A stretch of 64,000 nucleotides of DNA from Thermoplasma acidophilum DSM 1728. GTDB taxonomy: Archaea; Thermoplasmatota; Thermoplasmata; Thermoplasmatales; Thermoplasmataceae. Numbering within the stretch: position 1 is the stretch's first letter; every line of letters begins with the position of its first letter. The notes under the pieces are model-generated. The model was not told the DNA's origin. It worked only from the letters and a program-made list of their open reading frames with translations, and ran no database searches. This document shows, one piece after another, positions 44,947 to 54,410 of this stretch. The position numbers and the translations under genes are program-made. The stretch spans positions 1,297,644-1,361,643 of the forward strand of contig NC_002578.1 of the NCBI RefSeq assembly GCF_000195915.1. The letters are read 5' to 3'.

Positions 44947-45510
44947 ATGGTAAAGGTTGAGGACGCCATCGTTGCCCGCCTTGAATCGCATGGATATCAT
45001 TTTGAAATTCTGGTAGATCCAGACGCGATAGAACGCATCAGAAAGGGAAACATAGATATAGAGAACGATCTGGCATTTCCTGAGGTATACAAGGATGTCA
45101 GGAAGGGCGAAAAGGCAAGCGATGACTCTCTTAAAGAAGCCTTCAAGACCACGGTTATAGCACAGGTCGCAATAGAGATTGTCAAGAAAGGACAGATACA
45201 GTTGACTACGGAGCAGAGAAGAGAGATGTACGATGAGCGTCGCAAGCAGATAGTGAATCTTATCGCACGTGAGGGTATAAATCCACAGACGAACACTCCG
45301 CACACACCTTACAGGATATCACAGGCCATGGATGAGGCAAAAGTCAAGATAGATCCGCTCAAGCCAGCAGAGGATCAGGTGCAGAACGTTCTAAAGGCCA
45401 TCATGCCCATAATACCCATAAGGCTAGAGAAGGCAAAGATAGCCGTCAAGCTGATAGGCGACGCCTATGGAAAGCTCTACGGGGAACTTGCCAAATCCGG
45501 ATACATGTGA
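44947..45510 (+). CDS. SBDS/SDO1 ribosome maturation protein, first part (frameshifted)
   Basis: SBDS removes aIF6/eIF6 from new large subunits. This frame holds domain I (MVKVEDAIVARLESHGYHFEILVDP), domain II and the first third of domain III (PIRLEKAKIAVKLIGDAYGKLYGEL), then stops at 45508-45510 after 187 residues. The family is usually about 230-250. The missing part is present just downstream in the -1 frame (45507-45641). The stop codon sits in ATGTGAAGGAGG, so either a frameshift mutation, a sequencing error, programmed -1 slippage, or GTG reinitiation is involved. It lies between psmA and rrp4, its usual archaeal place. Confidence 0.85.
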   Translation: MVKVEDAIVARLESHGYHFEILVDPDAIERIRKGNIDIENDLAFPEVYKDVRKGEKASDDSLKEAFKTTVIAQVAIEIVKKGQIQLTTEQRREMYDERRKQIVNLIAREGINPQTNTPHTPYRISQAMDEAKVKIDPLKPAEDQVQNVLKAIMPIIPIRLEKAKIAVKLIGDAYGKLYGELAKSGYM

Positions 45511-45641
45511 AGGAGGAGTGGGGCAAGGATGGCTCTTGGATGGGAATCCTCGAGGTGCCCGCCGGCATACAGGGGGATATCATTGAGAATCTGTCTAGAA
45601 GAGGCGGGGACAAGGTCCAGATAAAGATCCTCAAACAGTAA
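45507..45641 (+). CDS. SBDS domain III C-terminal part (separate -1 frame)
   Basis: Read from a GTG that overlaps the upstream stop, this gives 44 residues: VKEEWGKDGSWMGILEVPAG, then a GDIIENLSRRGGDKVQIKILK-like end. It is exactly the C-terminal half of SBDS domain III. Joining it to the first frame by one -1 step gives a normal protein of about 230 residues. Alone it would be too short to fold well. It is either the product of slippage or reinitiation, or a relic. Confidence 0.75.
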   Translation: MKEEWGKDGSWMGILEVPAGIQGDIIENLSRRGGDKVQIKILKQ

Positions 45642-45691
45642 ACGAAAGTATATTATGAAAATTACAATAGAGTTTCAAAGTTAAGGAGAAG

Positions 45692-46402
45692 GTGTATCAA
45701 TTGGGAGACGTCAAAAAAATAGTGCTGCCCGGAGATCCCATAGAGGTACAGGGAAAGATGAGGAATGGGGTTTACAGAGGGCAGGACAACAGATATTATT
45801 CGGAGTACTTCGGAACTCTTCAGGTGAACGATCAGTTCGTGGATGTTGTTCCTTTTTCAGGGCAGTATATACCAAGAAAGGGGGACAAGGTAATAGGCAA
45901 GGTCATCGAGGTGGGCCCATCAACGTGGACAGTTGACATCAATTCACCTTACTTTGCAATGCTCCACATGAACGATACCCCATGGAGGATGTCCTCTGGC
46001 GACCTGAAGAGGTATCTGAACGCTGGAGACTACATCTATGCAAAGATAATGAGCGTCAACGAGATCAAGGAGAGCTGGTTGACCCTCAAGGAACCGGGCC
46101 TGAAAAAGCTTGAGGGTGGGCATATGGTTCTCATACACGCCTCCCGTGTGCCGAGAGTCATAGGAAAGGGCGGCGGTATGGTCAACATGGTGAAGGAGCT
46201 GACTGCCACACGCATAATAATAGGGCAGAATGGCCTCATATGGATAGATGGCCCGATTGAGGGAGTGACCATGGCTATAGCCGCCATCGAGATGATAGAG
46301 AGAGAGGCTCACACGGAAGGCCTCACAGCACGCGTTGAGAGTTTTCTGAAAGAGTTGAAAGGTGAAAAGGATGGAAGCCAACAAAATAAAGCTGATCAAT
46401 GA
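45692..46402 (+). CDS. rrp4: Exosome subunit Rrp4
   Basis: The protein has 236 residues of the RNA-binding cap of the archaeal exosome: an N-terminal domain ([22 protein letters not shown]), an S1 domain ([26 protein letters not shown]) and a KH domain ([14 protein letters not shown]). The start is GTG at 45692 with AGGAG close by, or a TTG at 45701 with GGTG six bases upstream. It overlaps the Rrp41 gene, and the three exosome genes form one unit. Confidence 0.93.
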   Translation: MYQLGDVKKIVLPGDPIEVQGKMRNGVYRGQDNRYYSEYFGTLQVNDQFVDVVPFSGQYIPRKGDKVIGKVIEVGPSTWTVDINSPYFAMLHMNDTPWRMSSGDLKRYLNAGDYIYAKIMSVNEIKESWLTLKEPGLKKLEGGHMVLIHASRVPRVIGKGGGMVNMVKELTATRIIIGQNGLIWIDGPIEGVTMAIAAIEMIEREAHTEGLTARVESFLKELKGEKDGSQQNKADQ

Positions 46403-47108
46403 AGATAATCTTAGGCTGGATGGTAGATCTTTCAATGAACTGCGCCCGATAAAGATACAGGCAGGAGTGCTCAACAGGGCGGATGGATCTGCATACATAG
46501 AATGGGGAGGAAACAAGATAATGGTCGGTGTTTATGGGCCGAAGGAGGCTTATCCCAAGCACTCCCAAGACATAGACCATGCCATAGTTAAAGCCAGATA
46601 CAACATGGCAGCATTCTCGGTCGATGAGCGAAAGAGGCCGGGGCCGGACAGGAGGACAATGGAGATATCAAAGGTAATATCGGAAGCCCTGAGCTCATCG
46701 ATAATGATAGAGCAGTTCCCAAGGGCCGAGATTGACGTTTACATAGAGGTTCTCCAGGCCGATGCCGGTACGAGGATAGCTGGCCTTACGGCCGCAACCG
46801 TTGCACTTGCTGACGCAGGTGTCCCGATGCGGGATATGGTCGTCGGCTGCACGGCGGGAAAGGTAGACGGCCACATGGTGCTTGATCTGTCCAAAGAGGA
46901 GGACAACTACGGTGAGGCAGATATACCGATAGCCATAATGCCAAAGACCGGTGATATCGTTCTTATGCAGATGGATGGGGACGTCACCGAGGATGAGCTT
47001 TACCAGGCCATGGATATGATATTCGAAGCCACCAAGAGAATATCACAGATCCAGAGGGAGGCCCTCCTGAACAAGTACAAGATACAGGATATCGGAGAGG
47101 GTGAGTGA
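46371..47108 (+). CDS. rrp41: Exosome catalytic subunit Rrp41
   Basis: The RNase PH-fold catalytic subunit cuts RNA 3'-5' with phosphate. The protein has 245 residues from the ATG at 46371 (GGTGA five bases before it): [42 protein letters not shown] with the arginine pair, and [20 protein letters not shown], with [19 protein letters not shown] containing the catalytic acidic residues. The in-frame GTG at 46362 is a less likely start. Confidence 0.94.
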   Translation: MEANKIKLINEDNLRLDGRSFNELRPIKIQAGVLNRADGSAYIEWGGNKIMVGVYGPKEAYPKHSQDIDHAIVKARYNMAAFSVDERKRPGPDRRTMEISKVISEALSSSIMIEQFPRAEIDVYIEVLQADAGTRIAGLTAATVALADAGVPMRDMVVGCTAGKVDGHMVLDLSKEEDNYGEADIPIAIMPKTGDIVLMQMDGDVTEDELYQAMDMIFEATKRISQIQREALLNKYKIQDIGEGE

Positions 47109-47110
47109 CA

Positions 47111-47893
47111 ATGGTTAAGGAATCAGCAGAAATTCTTTCTGAGATAAGGAAAAATTACATACTGAGCACGATGAAGGGCGGGAAGAGGATCGATGGAAGG
47201 CTGCCCGACGAATTCAGAGAATTAACGATCATAGAGAATTACATTCCCAGGGCAAATGGATCCGCTTATGTCGCCCTTGGAAATACAAGAGTTGTTGCTG
47301 GTGTGAAGATCGAGGCTGGGGAGCCATTCCCGGACACACCGGATCAGGGAGTCCTCACGACAAATGTGGAGCTCCTTCCCATAGCTTTCCCCAGCTTTGA
47401 AGCGGGGCCACCGAACGATCTGGCGATAGAGGTATCGCGCGTTGTGGACAGGGGCATAAGGGAAAGCAAGATGATAAGCCCTGAAAAGCTCGTGATCGAG
47501 CAGGGAAAGAAGGTCTGGATAGTATTTCTGGACATAAACGTTCTTGATTATGATGGAAACCTCATAGATGCAAGTACAATCGCTGCTGTGGCTGCTCTGC
47601 GCAATGCGGTTGTCCCTGCATCTAAGGAGGGCGGAGAGGATTTCAAACTACCCGTATCCAGCACCCCAATCTCCGTGACCATGGTCAAGATAGGGGATAC
47701 GCTTGTCTGCGATCCCAGCCTAGAGGAGGATCAGATATGCGGCGGCAGGATAACGGTCACGACAACCGAGGATGGCCACATCAGAGCAATGCAAAAAGGT
47801 GAAATAGGAGCTTTCACTGTCGAAGATGTTAAAAAGGCTGTCAAGATGTCCCTTGAGGTTGGTAAGAAGCTAAGGGAAAAATACTTCAGGTGA
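47111..47893 (+). CDS. rrp42: Exosome subunit Rrp42
   Basis: The RNase PH-like partner of Rrp41 lacks the catalytic acidic set but completes the ring. The protein has 260 residues from the ATG at 47111: [40 protein letters not shown], and [15 protein letters not shown]. Its GGTGAGTGACA leader is the last part of Rrp41. Confidence 0.94.
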   Translation: MVKESAEILSEIRKNYILSTMKGGKRIDGRLPDEFRELTIIENYIPRANGSAYVALGNTRVVAGVKIEAGEPFPDTPDQGVLTTNVELLPIAFPSFEAGPPNDLAIEVSRVVDRGIRESKMISPEKLVIEQGKKVWIVFLDINVLDYDGNLIDASTIAAVAALRNAVVPASKEGGEDFKLPVSSTPISVTMVKIGDTLVCDPSLEEDQICGGRITVTTTEDGHIRAMQKGEIGAFTVEDVKKAVKMSLEVGKKLREKYFR

Positions 47894-47898
47894 TGTTC

Positions 47899-48141
47899 AT
47901 GTCAAAGAGAACGGTTAAGGTTGGCGTTGCGGGCAGATTTGGACCAAGATACGGAGTGACAATAAGGAAGGAATGGAGTGAGATCTACAAGCAGAAGATA
48001 GCCCTTTATACATGCCCTTCCTGCAAGAAGAAGAGAGTAAAGCGCGTGGCCAACGGCATATGGCAGTGCAGGCACTGTGGTTATAAATTCGCTGGTGGAT
48101 CTTATACGCCAGCCTATGAGATAAAAGTGGTTGAAGGATGA
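47899..48141 (+). CDS. rpl37ae: Ribosomal protein L37Ae
   Basis: The protein has 80 residues (eL43) with zinc ligands C39, C42, C57 and C60 (TCPSC and QCRHC) and the start [26 protein letters not shown] lies five bases before the ATG at 47899; an upstream in-frame ATG at 47893 is less likely. Confidence 0.94.
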   Translation: MSKRTVKVGVAGRFGPRYGVTIRKEWSEIYKQKIALYTCPSCKKKRVKRVANGIWQCRHCGYKFAGGSYTPAYEIKVVEG

Positions 48142-48275
48142 CCGAATATAAATGTGTAAGGTGCGGAAGGCCTCTGGAGAAGACCATGGGATCTGCTGAG
48201 ATAGAGTGCGAGTGCGGTTCCAGGGTCTTCGTCAAGGAAAGGCCAAGCATCGAAAAAACCATCAAAGCAAGATAG
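48138..48275 (+). CDS. rpoP: RNA polymerase subunit P (Rpb12/RpoP)
   Basis: This 45-residue zinc-binding subunit of archaeal RNA polymerase has C6/C9 and C24/C26 as likely zinc ligands (CVRCG and CECG). It overlaps L37Ae by four bases. Its position between L37Ae and a downstream RNA-modifying gene is typical. Confidence 0.93.
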   Translation: MTEYKCVRCGRPLEKTMGSAEIECECGSRVFVKERPSIEKTIKAR

Positions 48276-48278
48276 ACC

Positions 48279-49448
48279 ATGTTCCAGATCTCGGAACTGG
48301 CCAACTATCGCCTGTGCAAGAGGTGCTCGGGCAGGATTTTTGCTTACCATTATCACGGCATATCCAACCTTGAAAGGGGCGAATATCTTCAGTTTGCGAT
48401 AGGCTGTGAGACCGGGAATCCAGATTTTTCCTTCGTGGATTCTAAGAACTGCGACATCTGCCACGGAATCTTTGATAGGTTTGACGATATCTACGATCTC
48501 GTTGCAAAGAAGGTCGGCGATGCCCAGTACAGCACATTTCTAGTCGGATCAGTATTTCCCCAGGATACCATCAGAATGGAAGAGGATATCCAGAAAAAGT
48601 TCGGATCCTCTGGTGAGAGTATCAAGAAGGAATTCAACAGGGAATTCGGAAAATACTTTTCAGCGAGAACTGGCAAGGAGTATTCGCAGGATAACCCCGA
48701 TCTCACCATACTGGTCAATGCAGAATACCTTTTTGTTGACGTCAAGATAAGAAGCATATACATATATGGGAAGTACAGGAAGTTCAGGCGCGACATGCCG
48801 CAGACTAGATGGATACACAGGCCGAACGGTGATACCGTTGAAAGCGTCATAGGATCCGTATTTACGAGATATGCCGGTGGCACAAACTACTACCTTCACG
48901 GATCTGGAAGGGAGGACGTGGATGTCAGGATGCTCGGAAACGGAAGAGAATTTGTTTTGGAGGTTGAGAATCCCAGATACAGAGAATTTGAACTGGATCC
49001 GGTTGTCAAAGAAATAAATACCTCCGGCAAGGGTGTGGAGATTTTCGATGTTAAATTCTCGAGCCATGATGCAGTATCGGAAGTAAAGCTTGAGAAACAC
49101 AGGAAGGTCTATGATGCTCTGGTCGTATCTGACAGGCCCATAGATGAAAGCCGGTTGTTGGAGGCATGCATAAATCTCACCGGAAAAAATATTTATCAGA
49201 GAACACCATTAAGAGTTGCCCAGCGCAGATCCGATCTGGTAAGGACAAGGCGCATAGATCAGGTGGATCTGGTTGGTGTATCCGCAAACGAAGCAGAGAT
49301 ATTGATTTCGGCAGAAGCCGGAACATATATAAAGGAACTGGTCAATGGTGATGGCGGTAGAACCAGGCCTTCCCTGAGCGAAATGTACGGATCACCACTA
49401 AACGTGAAAGAGCTGGATGTGATAAAGATCTGCAGAGGTGAAGATTAA
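48279..49448 (+). CDS. pus10: tRNA pseudouridine synthase Pus10
   Basis: The enzyme makes pseudouridine at positions 54/55 of tRNA in archaea. The protein has 389 residues. The N-terminal zinc module has C13/C16 and C58/C61 and a THUMP-like middle; the catalytic aspartate is in [13 protein letters not shown] (about residue 212). [17 protein letters not shown]-like ([21 protein letters not shown]) and [11 protein letters not shown] end the domain. Note that Cbf5 in this genome could also act at U55, so the two may overlap in function. Confidence 0.93.
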   Translation: MFQISELANYRLCKRCSGRIFAYHYHGISNLERGEYLQFAIGCETGNPDFSFVDSKNCDICHGIFDRFDDIYDLVAKKVGDAQYSTFLVGSVFPQDTIRMEEDIQKKFGSSGESIKKEFNREFGKYFSARTGKEYSQDNPDLTILVNAEYLFVDVKIRSIYIYGKYRKFRRDMPQTRWIHRPNGDTVESVIGSVFTRYAGGTNYYLHGSGREDVDVRMLGNGREFVLEVENPRYREFELDPVVKEINTSGKGVEIFDVKFSSHDAVSEVKLEKHRKVYDALVVSDRPIDESRLLEACINLTGKNIYQRTPLRVAQRRSDLVRTRRIDQVDLVGVSANEAEILISAEAGTYIKELVNGDGGRTRPSLSEMYGSPLNVKELDVIKICRGED

Positions 49449-49744
49449 TGGTTAAGATGTCGCATGGTCCGAGATCCGGATCACGAAGAAAATTGACAAA
49501 ATCAGCTGAGGAGAGGAAAAGATCTGTAATAGGTAGATTCATGCAGGAGTTCGAACCTGGGGATCGTGTGGCCATAGACATAGAGCCATCGGTGCACGCC
49601 GGTATGCCCTATCACAGATTTCAGGGATACACGGGTGTGGTAGAGGGCCCCCAGGGCGACTGCTATAAGGTCGCGGTAAAGATCGACAGCCTCACAAAAT
49701 ATGTGATTGCTTCACCGGTTCACCTTAAGAAGATCAAAGGATGA
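49448..49744 (+). CDS. rpl21e: Ribosomal protein L21e
   Basis: The protein has 98 residues (eL21) with the basic start [20 protein letters not shown] and the KOW-like core [29 protein letters not shown]. It abuts Pus10 and RpoF. Confidence 0.94.
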   Translation: MVKMSHGPRSGSRRKLTKSAEERKRSVIGRFMQEFEPGDRVAIDIEPSVHAGMPYHRFQGYTGVVEGPQGDCYKVAVKIDSLTKYVIASPVHLKKIKG

Positions 49745-50058
49745 CCATGGAGAAGAAATACATAAGCATACCAGAGGTTATCGATCTTCTTTCCAATCGA
49801 GAAAATCTTACCGATCTTGAAAAGGAAAATCTCGCATATGCTGAGAAATTTGCAAGGATAGATCCAAAAGCGATAAAGAAGGTGAGGGAGGACATTCTAT
49901 CCATAGTGGATATGCCTGAAAAGGCGCTTGTTAAAATACTGGATCTTAAGCCAGAAACTCCCGGGGAACTCACAGCAATTCTATCAACGTACGGAGTCAT
50001 GATATCCGACGAAAATTTAAATGCACTTACCGACTACCTTAAGAAGCTAAGGTTCTGA
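49741..50058 (+). CDS. rpoF: RNA polymerase subunit F (Rpb4/RpoF)
   Basis: The protein has 105 residues with an HRDC-like helical fold; it forms the stalk of RNA polymerase with subunit E. The ending [25 protein letters not shown] is the family signature. The order L21e-RpoF-DUF655-KsgA is conserved in archaea. Confidence 0.9.
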   Translation: MTMEKKYISIPEVIDLLSNRENLTDLEKENLAYAEKFARIDPKAIKKVREDILSIVDMPEKALVKILDLKPETPGELTAILSTYGVMISDENLNALTDYLKKLRF

Positions 50059-50071
50059 AGGGAGTGATCTT

Positions 50072-50620
50072 TTGGAAGAGTATGCATATGTTCTGGATTA
50101 TTTACCGCAGGGTAGACCTGACGACAGGTCCTACAGATCCAGCCCGGTGGTGCTGGCCATAGGTGAAACAGAGTTCAAGCTGCTTGAGCTCATACCCAAA
50201 CCAAACGAGATCATAACAGTTGGAGAGAAGGTTTACATCGGCAAGAATCCCGAAATGAGAAAAAAGATCCTCTCGGTCAGAAGACGCATAATGTACAAGG
50301 ATCTCACAAGCGCTGCACAGAGTGAGCTGCCCTATGTACTTGAGGATATAGTTTCAAAGCAGGAGGGGCGATTCATAGAATTCTTCAACAAGGCTGAACC
50401 AATAAACGCCAGGCTGCACAGCCTTGAACTTCTCCCTGGCCTGGGCAATAAGACCATGTGGGCCATACTCGAAGAGAGAAAGAAGAAGCCGTTCAGCTCC
50501 TTTGCGGATCTGCAGGAAAGGGTTAAGAGCATTCATAATCCGCAGAAGATGATCGTAAACAGGATCATCGATGAGCTTAAGGACAGATTTGAAAAATACA
50601 AGCTTTTCGTAGCAAAATGA
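50072..50620 (+). CDS. DUF655 protein (nucleic-acid-binding HhH)
   Basis: The protein has 182 residues: YAYVLDYLPQGRPDD start, an OB-like middle (AIGETEFKLLELIPKPNEI), and a helix-hairpin-helix (HSLELLPGLGNKTMWAILEERKKKPF). The family is found in almost all archaea beside RpoF and KsgA; its role is unknown but it may bind RNA in ribosome assembly. The start is a TTG with GGGAGTGATC upstream. Confidence 0.88.
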   Translation: MEEYAYVLDYLPQGRPDDRSYRSSPVVLAIGETEFKLLELIPKPNEIITVGEKVYIGKNPEMRKKILSVRRRIMYKDLTSAAQSELPYVLEDIVSKQEGRFIEFFNKAEPINARLHSLELLPGLGNKTMWAILEERKKKPFSSFADLQERVKSIHNPQKMIVNRIIDELKDRFEKYKLFVAK

Positions 50621-51336
50621 AGTACAGCAAGAGGATGGGCCAGGTCTTCCTGCAGAGCAGGAGGATCGCCGAATATGAGGTTGACCTTCTCGGTGAACCA
50701 GGTACCGTGCTGGAGATAGGCCCTGGCCATGGCGTACTGACAAAGATACTGGTTGAACGCGGATTCAAAATAACCGCTGTGGAAAAAGACCGTTACATAT
50801 TCGGAGAGCTCCAATCTTTACGTGCAGCGAATCTTAACCTCATAAACATGGATTTTCTGGACATGGCACCTGGATCCTATGATTATATCATAGGCAACAT
50901 TCCCTACAGCATATCGTCGCCCATAGTATTCAAGCTGTATGAGTTTGAATTCCGTAGATCCGTAATAATGGTGCAGAAGGAATTTGCTGAAAAGATAGCT
51001 TTTCCAGATGACATGTCACGGCTGTACGTCAATGCGCATGTCAGGTATAACGTTGAACTCAAGAGGTACGTGAGCAGAAAGAACTTCAACCCACAACCAG
51101 AGGTTGATTCTGCCATACTGGTGCTGGAGAAGAAGAAGTATGAGGAGCCATATCCTCTGGAGTTCCTGGACGGAGTGCTTGTACAGATGTTCTCAAAGAA
51201 AAGAAAAAAATTGTCGAATATATTCGATATATGCCCTGAAGATCTGGCAGATAAGAGGCCGTCAAACCTCACTGTTTCTGAGATTCTTGGCCTTGCCCGC
51301 CTATTGTTTGATTCCGGCTCTTCAGCACATCGTTGA
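50617..51336 (+). CDS. ksgA: 16S rRNA dimethyladenosine transferase (KsgA/Dim1)
   Basis: The enzyme dimethylates two adenosines at the 3' end of 16S rRNA. The protein has 239 residues: SKRMGQVFLQSRRIAEYEVD, the SAM motif VLEIGPGHGVLTKIL, EKDRYIFGEL, IIGNIPYSISSPIVFKL with the NIPY motif, and a C-terminal helical domain. Its stop lies 68 nt inside the convergent stomatin-like gene. Confidence 0.93.
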   Translation: MKYSKRMGQVFLQSRRIAEYEVDLLGEPGTVLEIGPGHGVLTKILVERGFKITAVEKDRYIFGELQSLRAANLNLINMDFLDMAPGSYDYIIGNIPYSISSPIVFKLYEFEFRRSVIMVQKEFAEKIAFPDDMSRLYVNAHVRYNVELKRYVSRKNFNPQPEVDSAILVLEKKKYEEPYPLEFLDGVLVQMFSKKRKKLSNIFDICPEDLADKRPSNLTVSEILGLARLLFDSGSSAHR

Positions 51337-52093
51337 TGCCGAACATCGAGAAGGTTGATCCCGCAACAGGCACCTCCGATGGTATCATTATCATGCTTGA
51401 CTTGCCTTCAAGGCCAACCTCGTATATGATCTGCATCCACCTTAGCTGAAGGCCAATTGGGTTCTCAACATACTGGCGCGATGCCTCCACCATCTTCTGG
51501 GCTGCCTCAACCTCGGCCTGTGCCAGCGTTACCCTGGACCTGCGCTCTCTCTCGGCTGAGGCCTGCCTCGACATGGCTTCCTGCAGCTGTGAAGGAACGA
51601 GTACGTCCCTTATCTCAACGGACGCTACCTTTACGCCCCATGCCTCCGTCTTCTGATCTATTATCTCCCTTGCTGTTTCACCTATCTTCTCCCTCTCTGA
51701 CAGGAGCTCATCGAACATTGATTTACCGATCACTTCCCTGAGGGTAGTCTGCGCAGCATAATTTGTTCCAACTGAGTAGTTTTCTATGTTGAGGACGGCC
51801 TTCTGTGGGTCGATGACCTGGTAATACATTATGGCATCGACGTTTACCGGTACGTTATCCTTGGTGAACGTGGCTTCTGTCTTGAACTGTACGGGCTGTA
51901 TACGTGTAGACACGTATATACCTCTGCTGACTATCGGCGTTATGAAAATTATACCCGGGCCGCGAATACCGCCATACCTTCCAAGCGTTAACACTATCGC
52001 CCTTTCCCATTCCTTCAGGACATGAATTCCTGAAAGCAGTATTATTAAGGCTATTATGATTATTATGATCAACAGTATATCTAATCCTGTCAT
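51269..52093 (-). CDS. SPFH/stomatin-like membrane protein (slipin)
   Basis: The protein has 274 residues with one N-terminal membrane segment (about 3-22), then the band-7/SPFH domain: VLKEWERAIVLTLGRYGGIRGPG, NVPVNVDAIMYYQVIDPQKAVLNIENY, ALTTLREVIG-like AAQTTLREVIGKSMFDELLSERE, and a C-terminal coiled coil (LQEAMSRQASAERERRSRVTLAQAEVEAA). It probably scaffolds the membrane. A NfeD partner gene, often adjacent in archaea, is not present. A TATA-like box 27 nt before the ATG indicates a leaderless start. The last 68 nt overlap the convergent ksgA end. Confidence 0.9.
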   Translation of the reverse strand: MTGLDILLIIIIIIALIILLSGIHVLKEWERAIVLTLGRYGGIRGPGIIFITPIVSRGIYVSTRIQPVQFKTEATFTKDNVPVNVDAIMYYQVIDPQKAVLNIENYSVGTNYAAQTTLREVIGKSMFDELLSEREKIGETAREIIDQKTEAWGVKVASVEIRDVLVPSQLQEAMSRQASAERERRSRVTLAQAEVEAAQKMVEASRQYVENPIGLQLRWMQIIYEVGLEGKSSMIMIPSEVPVAGSTFSMFGINDVLKSRNQTIGGQGQESQKQ

Positions 52094-52170
52094 GTCTTAG
52101 TATATTAAACGTAATATATAGACTTTCGTAATTTTTGTTACTTAAAGATACGAGGCATTTCAATTGCCAG

Positions 52171-52183
52171 GCTCAAATTTATA
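52171..52183 (+). promoter_or_regulatory. Promoter of tRNA-Pro
   Basis: AAATTTATAAACG is a near-consensus box; with about 26 nt to the start it places transcription about five bases before the tRNA. Confidence 0.5.
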
Positions 52184-52207
52184 AACGAATTTTCCATTCA
52201 GGCGTTA

Positions 52208-52281
52208 TGGGGCCGTGGGGTAGCTTGGTATCCTACGGGCTTTGGGAGCCTGAGACTCCGGTCCAAATCCGGACGGCCCCA
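52208..52281 (+). tRNA. tRNA-Pro(TGG)
   Basis: The acceptor GGGGCCG/CGGCCCC, anticodon stem CGGGC/GCCTG with loop TTTGGGA giving anticodon TGG, and T arm GGTCCAAATCC are clear. The discriminator is A, no intron is seen and CCA is not encoded. Confidence 0.94.
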
Positions 52282-52338
52282 TACTGCGATCACAATATTT
52301 TTGCGCTAACCTTAAATGCCAGGTATTATTGATTTAAA

Positions 52339-52584
52339 ATGCGGCACGCCACAATTGAAGATCTTAAGGATCATATGTTGCTAATGGAGAGCCTCAGAAT
52401 GATTGGAGGAATTAGGGAAAAGACTCCAGGTCATTTTTATTATAAGAGAAAGAACATCATCCATTTTCACGTGGATGGGAGCTCCGTATTTGCCGATGTT
52501 GGAAATGATAGAATCCTAGTAAATAAAGAGAATTACGCAGACATAATTCAGGTCGTGCTTTCCTATATGAAAACGCTTGAATGA
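52339..52584 (+). CDS. Small unknown protein with HFHVDG motif
   Basis: The protein has 81 residues. HFYYKRKNIIHFHVDGSSVFADV is the most distinctive part; the paired histidines and the aspartate may be structural or catalytic. It begins with a helical ATIEDLKDHMLLMESLRMIGG. I do not recognise the family for certain. It lies alone between tRNA-Pro and another small unknown gene. Confidence 0.65.
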   Translation: MRHATIEDLKDHMLLMESLRMIGGIREKTPGHFYYKRKNIIHFHVDGSSVFADVGNDRILVNKENYADIIQVVLSYMKTLE

Positions 52585-52728
52585 TGGCGTACGAATTGCT
52601 GACTTCTCACGTACAGGTGTATCAATCCCGATTGACTCTCTCATTTATGGCATGCTCCTGATTGTTGGCATCCGATCATTTCATCAAAAAATGAAAATAC
52701 TTGTATAACGTTTGCATACGTTTACAGT

Positions 52729-53112
52729 ATGAAGACCTGGAGTGGCCACATATATTTTGACGATAAATTCGAATGGAGCAGGCTTGAAAAAGCCTTTCCG
52801 GATATATATTCATTGATAGTCGAAAATAAGAAAAATCCTGAAGATCAGCAGTTTGATCAGGTCCTGCTTCAACTGAACCTGGAGGAGATGCACAAAAACA
52901 AGAAACCAATTGGATACATAAAGGATGACGCCAAGTACAAGCTGGTATTTCCGCTTGACCGCAAAGAAATGATAGTTTACCGCGGAGTAGTGAGCGACGA
53001 GGTCCGAGAAAAAACTGAGGAGATAGAAAAAGTGCTCAAATCAAAAAAGATAAGGTACACCGTCGACTATGATAAGATGATATTGTACCAGATAAGGAAG
53101 GCTAAGAAATGA
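52729..53112 (+). CDS. Unknown small basic/acidic protein
   Basis: The protein has 127 residues, rich in Lys and Glu, with no membrane segment: WSGHIYFDDKFEWSRLEKAF, then LVFPLDRKEMIVYRGVVSDEVREKTEEIEKVLK, a beta-strand and helix pattern that could be a small alpha/beta domain. I recognise no family. A TATA-like TTGTATAACG lies about 26 nt before the ATG. It is followed by the Sec61 beta gene 56 nt downstream. Confidence 0.65.
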   Translation: MKTWSGHIYFDDKFEWSRLEKAFPDIYSLIVENKKNPEDQQFDQVLLQLNLEEMHKNKKPIGYIKDDAKYKLVFPLDRKEMIVYRGVVSDEVREKTEEIEKVLKSKKIRYTVDYDKMILYQIRKAKK

Positions 53113-53168
53113 TCATGGATGCCCCGATAGTGTTATATATTCTCTTCTCATTTTAAGGTGGATCGCAG

Positions 53169-53336
53169 ATGGCGTCCGATAGGAAATCCGAAGGTTTTCA
53201 GTCCGGTGCGGGACTAATAAGATATTTCGAGGAGGAGGAGATTAAGGGCCCTGCGCTCGACCCAAAGCTCGTGGTTTACATGGGCATAGCCGTTGCGATC
53301 ATCGTTGAGATAGCCAAGATATTCTGGCCTCCATGA
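53169..53336 (+). CDS. Protein translocase subunit Sec61 beta/SecG
   Basis: The protein has 55 residues with a charged N-terminal part (GAGLIRYFEEEE), then GPALDPKLVVYMGIAVAIIVEIAKIF, one membrane segment, matching archaeal Sec61 beta. GGTGG lies seven to eight bases before the ATG. SecY of the same translocon is at 13054-14814. Confidence 0.93.
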   Translation: MASDRKSEGFQSGAGLIRYFEEEEIKGPALDPKLVVYMGIAVAIIVEIAKIFWPP

Positions 53337-53355
53337 AATTATAAGTTCAGTGTGT

Positions 53356-54342
53356 CTAATGGCCGATCATCCTAGTGCCTTTCATATCGAATGACGTTCT
53401 AACGACGAAGTTAGATATGCTCATCATCCTTCTCTGGATGTAGTTGAGATTCTCCGGCTTGCACATCACAAGAACGAAGCCCTGAGAACCTCCGCCCATC
53501 AACCTTGCAGCCTGTGCACCGTTAGACAACGCAAGAGCTATTATCCTATCAATATGATCGTTTGTTATCCTCGAACTGAGGGATTTCTTTATCTCCCATC
53601 CGCGATTTATCTGATGTGCGAATTCATCCATATCGTTTTTTACCACTGCATCCCTGAGTCGTCTCGCAACATCCTTCATCTGCAGCAGATTTCGATCGGT
53701 CTTTTCATCGCCCATCTCTGAGGCCTTCACCTGTTCCATCAGCACCTCAGAGCTCTGCCTTGTCTTTCCAGTGTAGACCAGAAGTATCCTTCTCTGCAGT
53801 TCTGTCGTGAATTCGCTGTATTGGCCAAGATCCTCACGCTTTACTCCGTCCGCGCCGAACTCCATGTACTTGAAGCCACCGTATGCTATCGCGTATGGAT
53901 CCTGCTTTCCCAGTACCACGTGAAAATGATTCCTTTCTAGGTTATAGGATTCTTCAGCGAGCGTGGCTGGATCGACCGTCCTTCCTCTTATTGAATTCAC
54001 AAGATTCATGAGCGCTGATACAGCAGAACTGGATGATCCAAGGCCGGAACCAGGTGGGGCATCTCCAGACATTATGACCCTTCCATTGGTTATGCCGGCC
54101 TCGCTCAAAAAATCCGCCATCATCTTCGTCACGCTTGCAGCCCTGTGCATATTCACGATGTAACTCCGGACAAAGTCTCTCGAGGAGAGCTCCAGCTGAA
54201 ATTCATCTTCTATGTAGCGAACGGAGACGCCCCTGTCGATCGTTGCATTAACAACGGCACCGCCGTGCTTGGAAAGGAATGGTTCCACGTCAGTGCCACC
54301 ACCACCGAATGTTATGCGTAGAGGGCTGTATGATATGTACAC
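53356..54342 (-). CDS. GHMP kinase (heptose-7-phosphate-kinase-like)
   Basis: The protein has 328 residues. The N-terminal ISYSPLRITFGGGGTDVEPFLSKHGG and the ATP motif PPGSGLGSSSS (96-106), then GGGSQGFVLVMC near the C-terminus, identify a GHMP kinase of the D-glycero-D-manno-heptose 7-phosphate kinase type. It would phosphorylate a sugar at C1, but the substrate is uncertain. The start is a GTG at 54342 with TATA-like ATTTAATAAGG about 27 nt upstream. It is divergent from mevalonate 3-kinase, with under 100 bp between the starts, although both are GHMP-fold proteins. Confidence 0.85.
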   Translation of the reverse strand: MYISYSPLRITFGGGGTDVEPFLSKHGGAVVNATIDRGVSVRYIEDEFQLELSSRDFVRSYIVNMHRAASVTKMMADFLSEAGITNGRVIMSGDAPPGSGLGSSSSAVSALMNLVNSIRGRTVDPATLAEESYNLERNHFHVVLGKQDPYAIAYGGFKYMEFGADGVKREDLGQYSEFTTELQRRILLVYTGKTRQSSEVLMEQVKASEMGDEKTDRNLLQMKDVARRLRDAVVKNDMDEFAHQINRGWEIKKSLSSRITNDHIDRIIALALSNGAQAARLMGGGSQGFVLVMCKPENLNYIQRRMMSISNFVVRTSFDMKGTRMIGH

Positions 54343-54410
54343 TATAGATGATTTGAATCTACCTTATTAAATTCTTTCAGATCCGCATTATCATGCGCAA
54401 AAAACAATAA

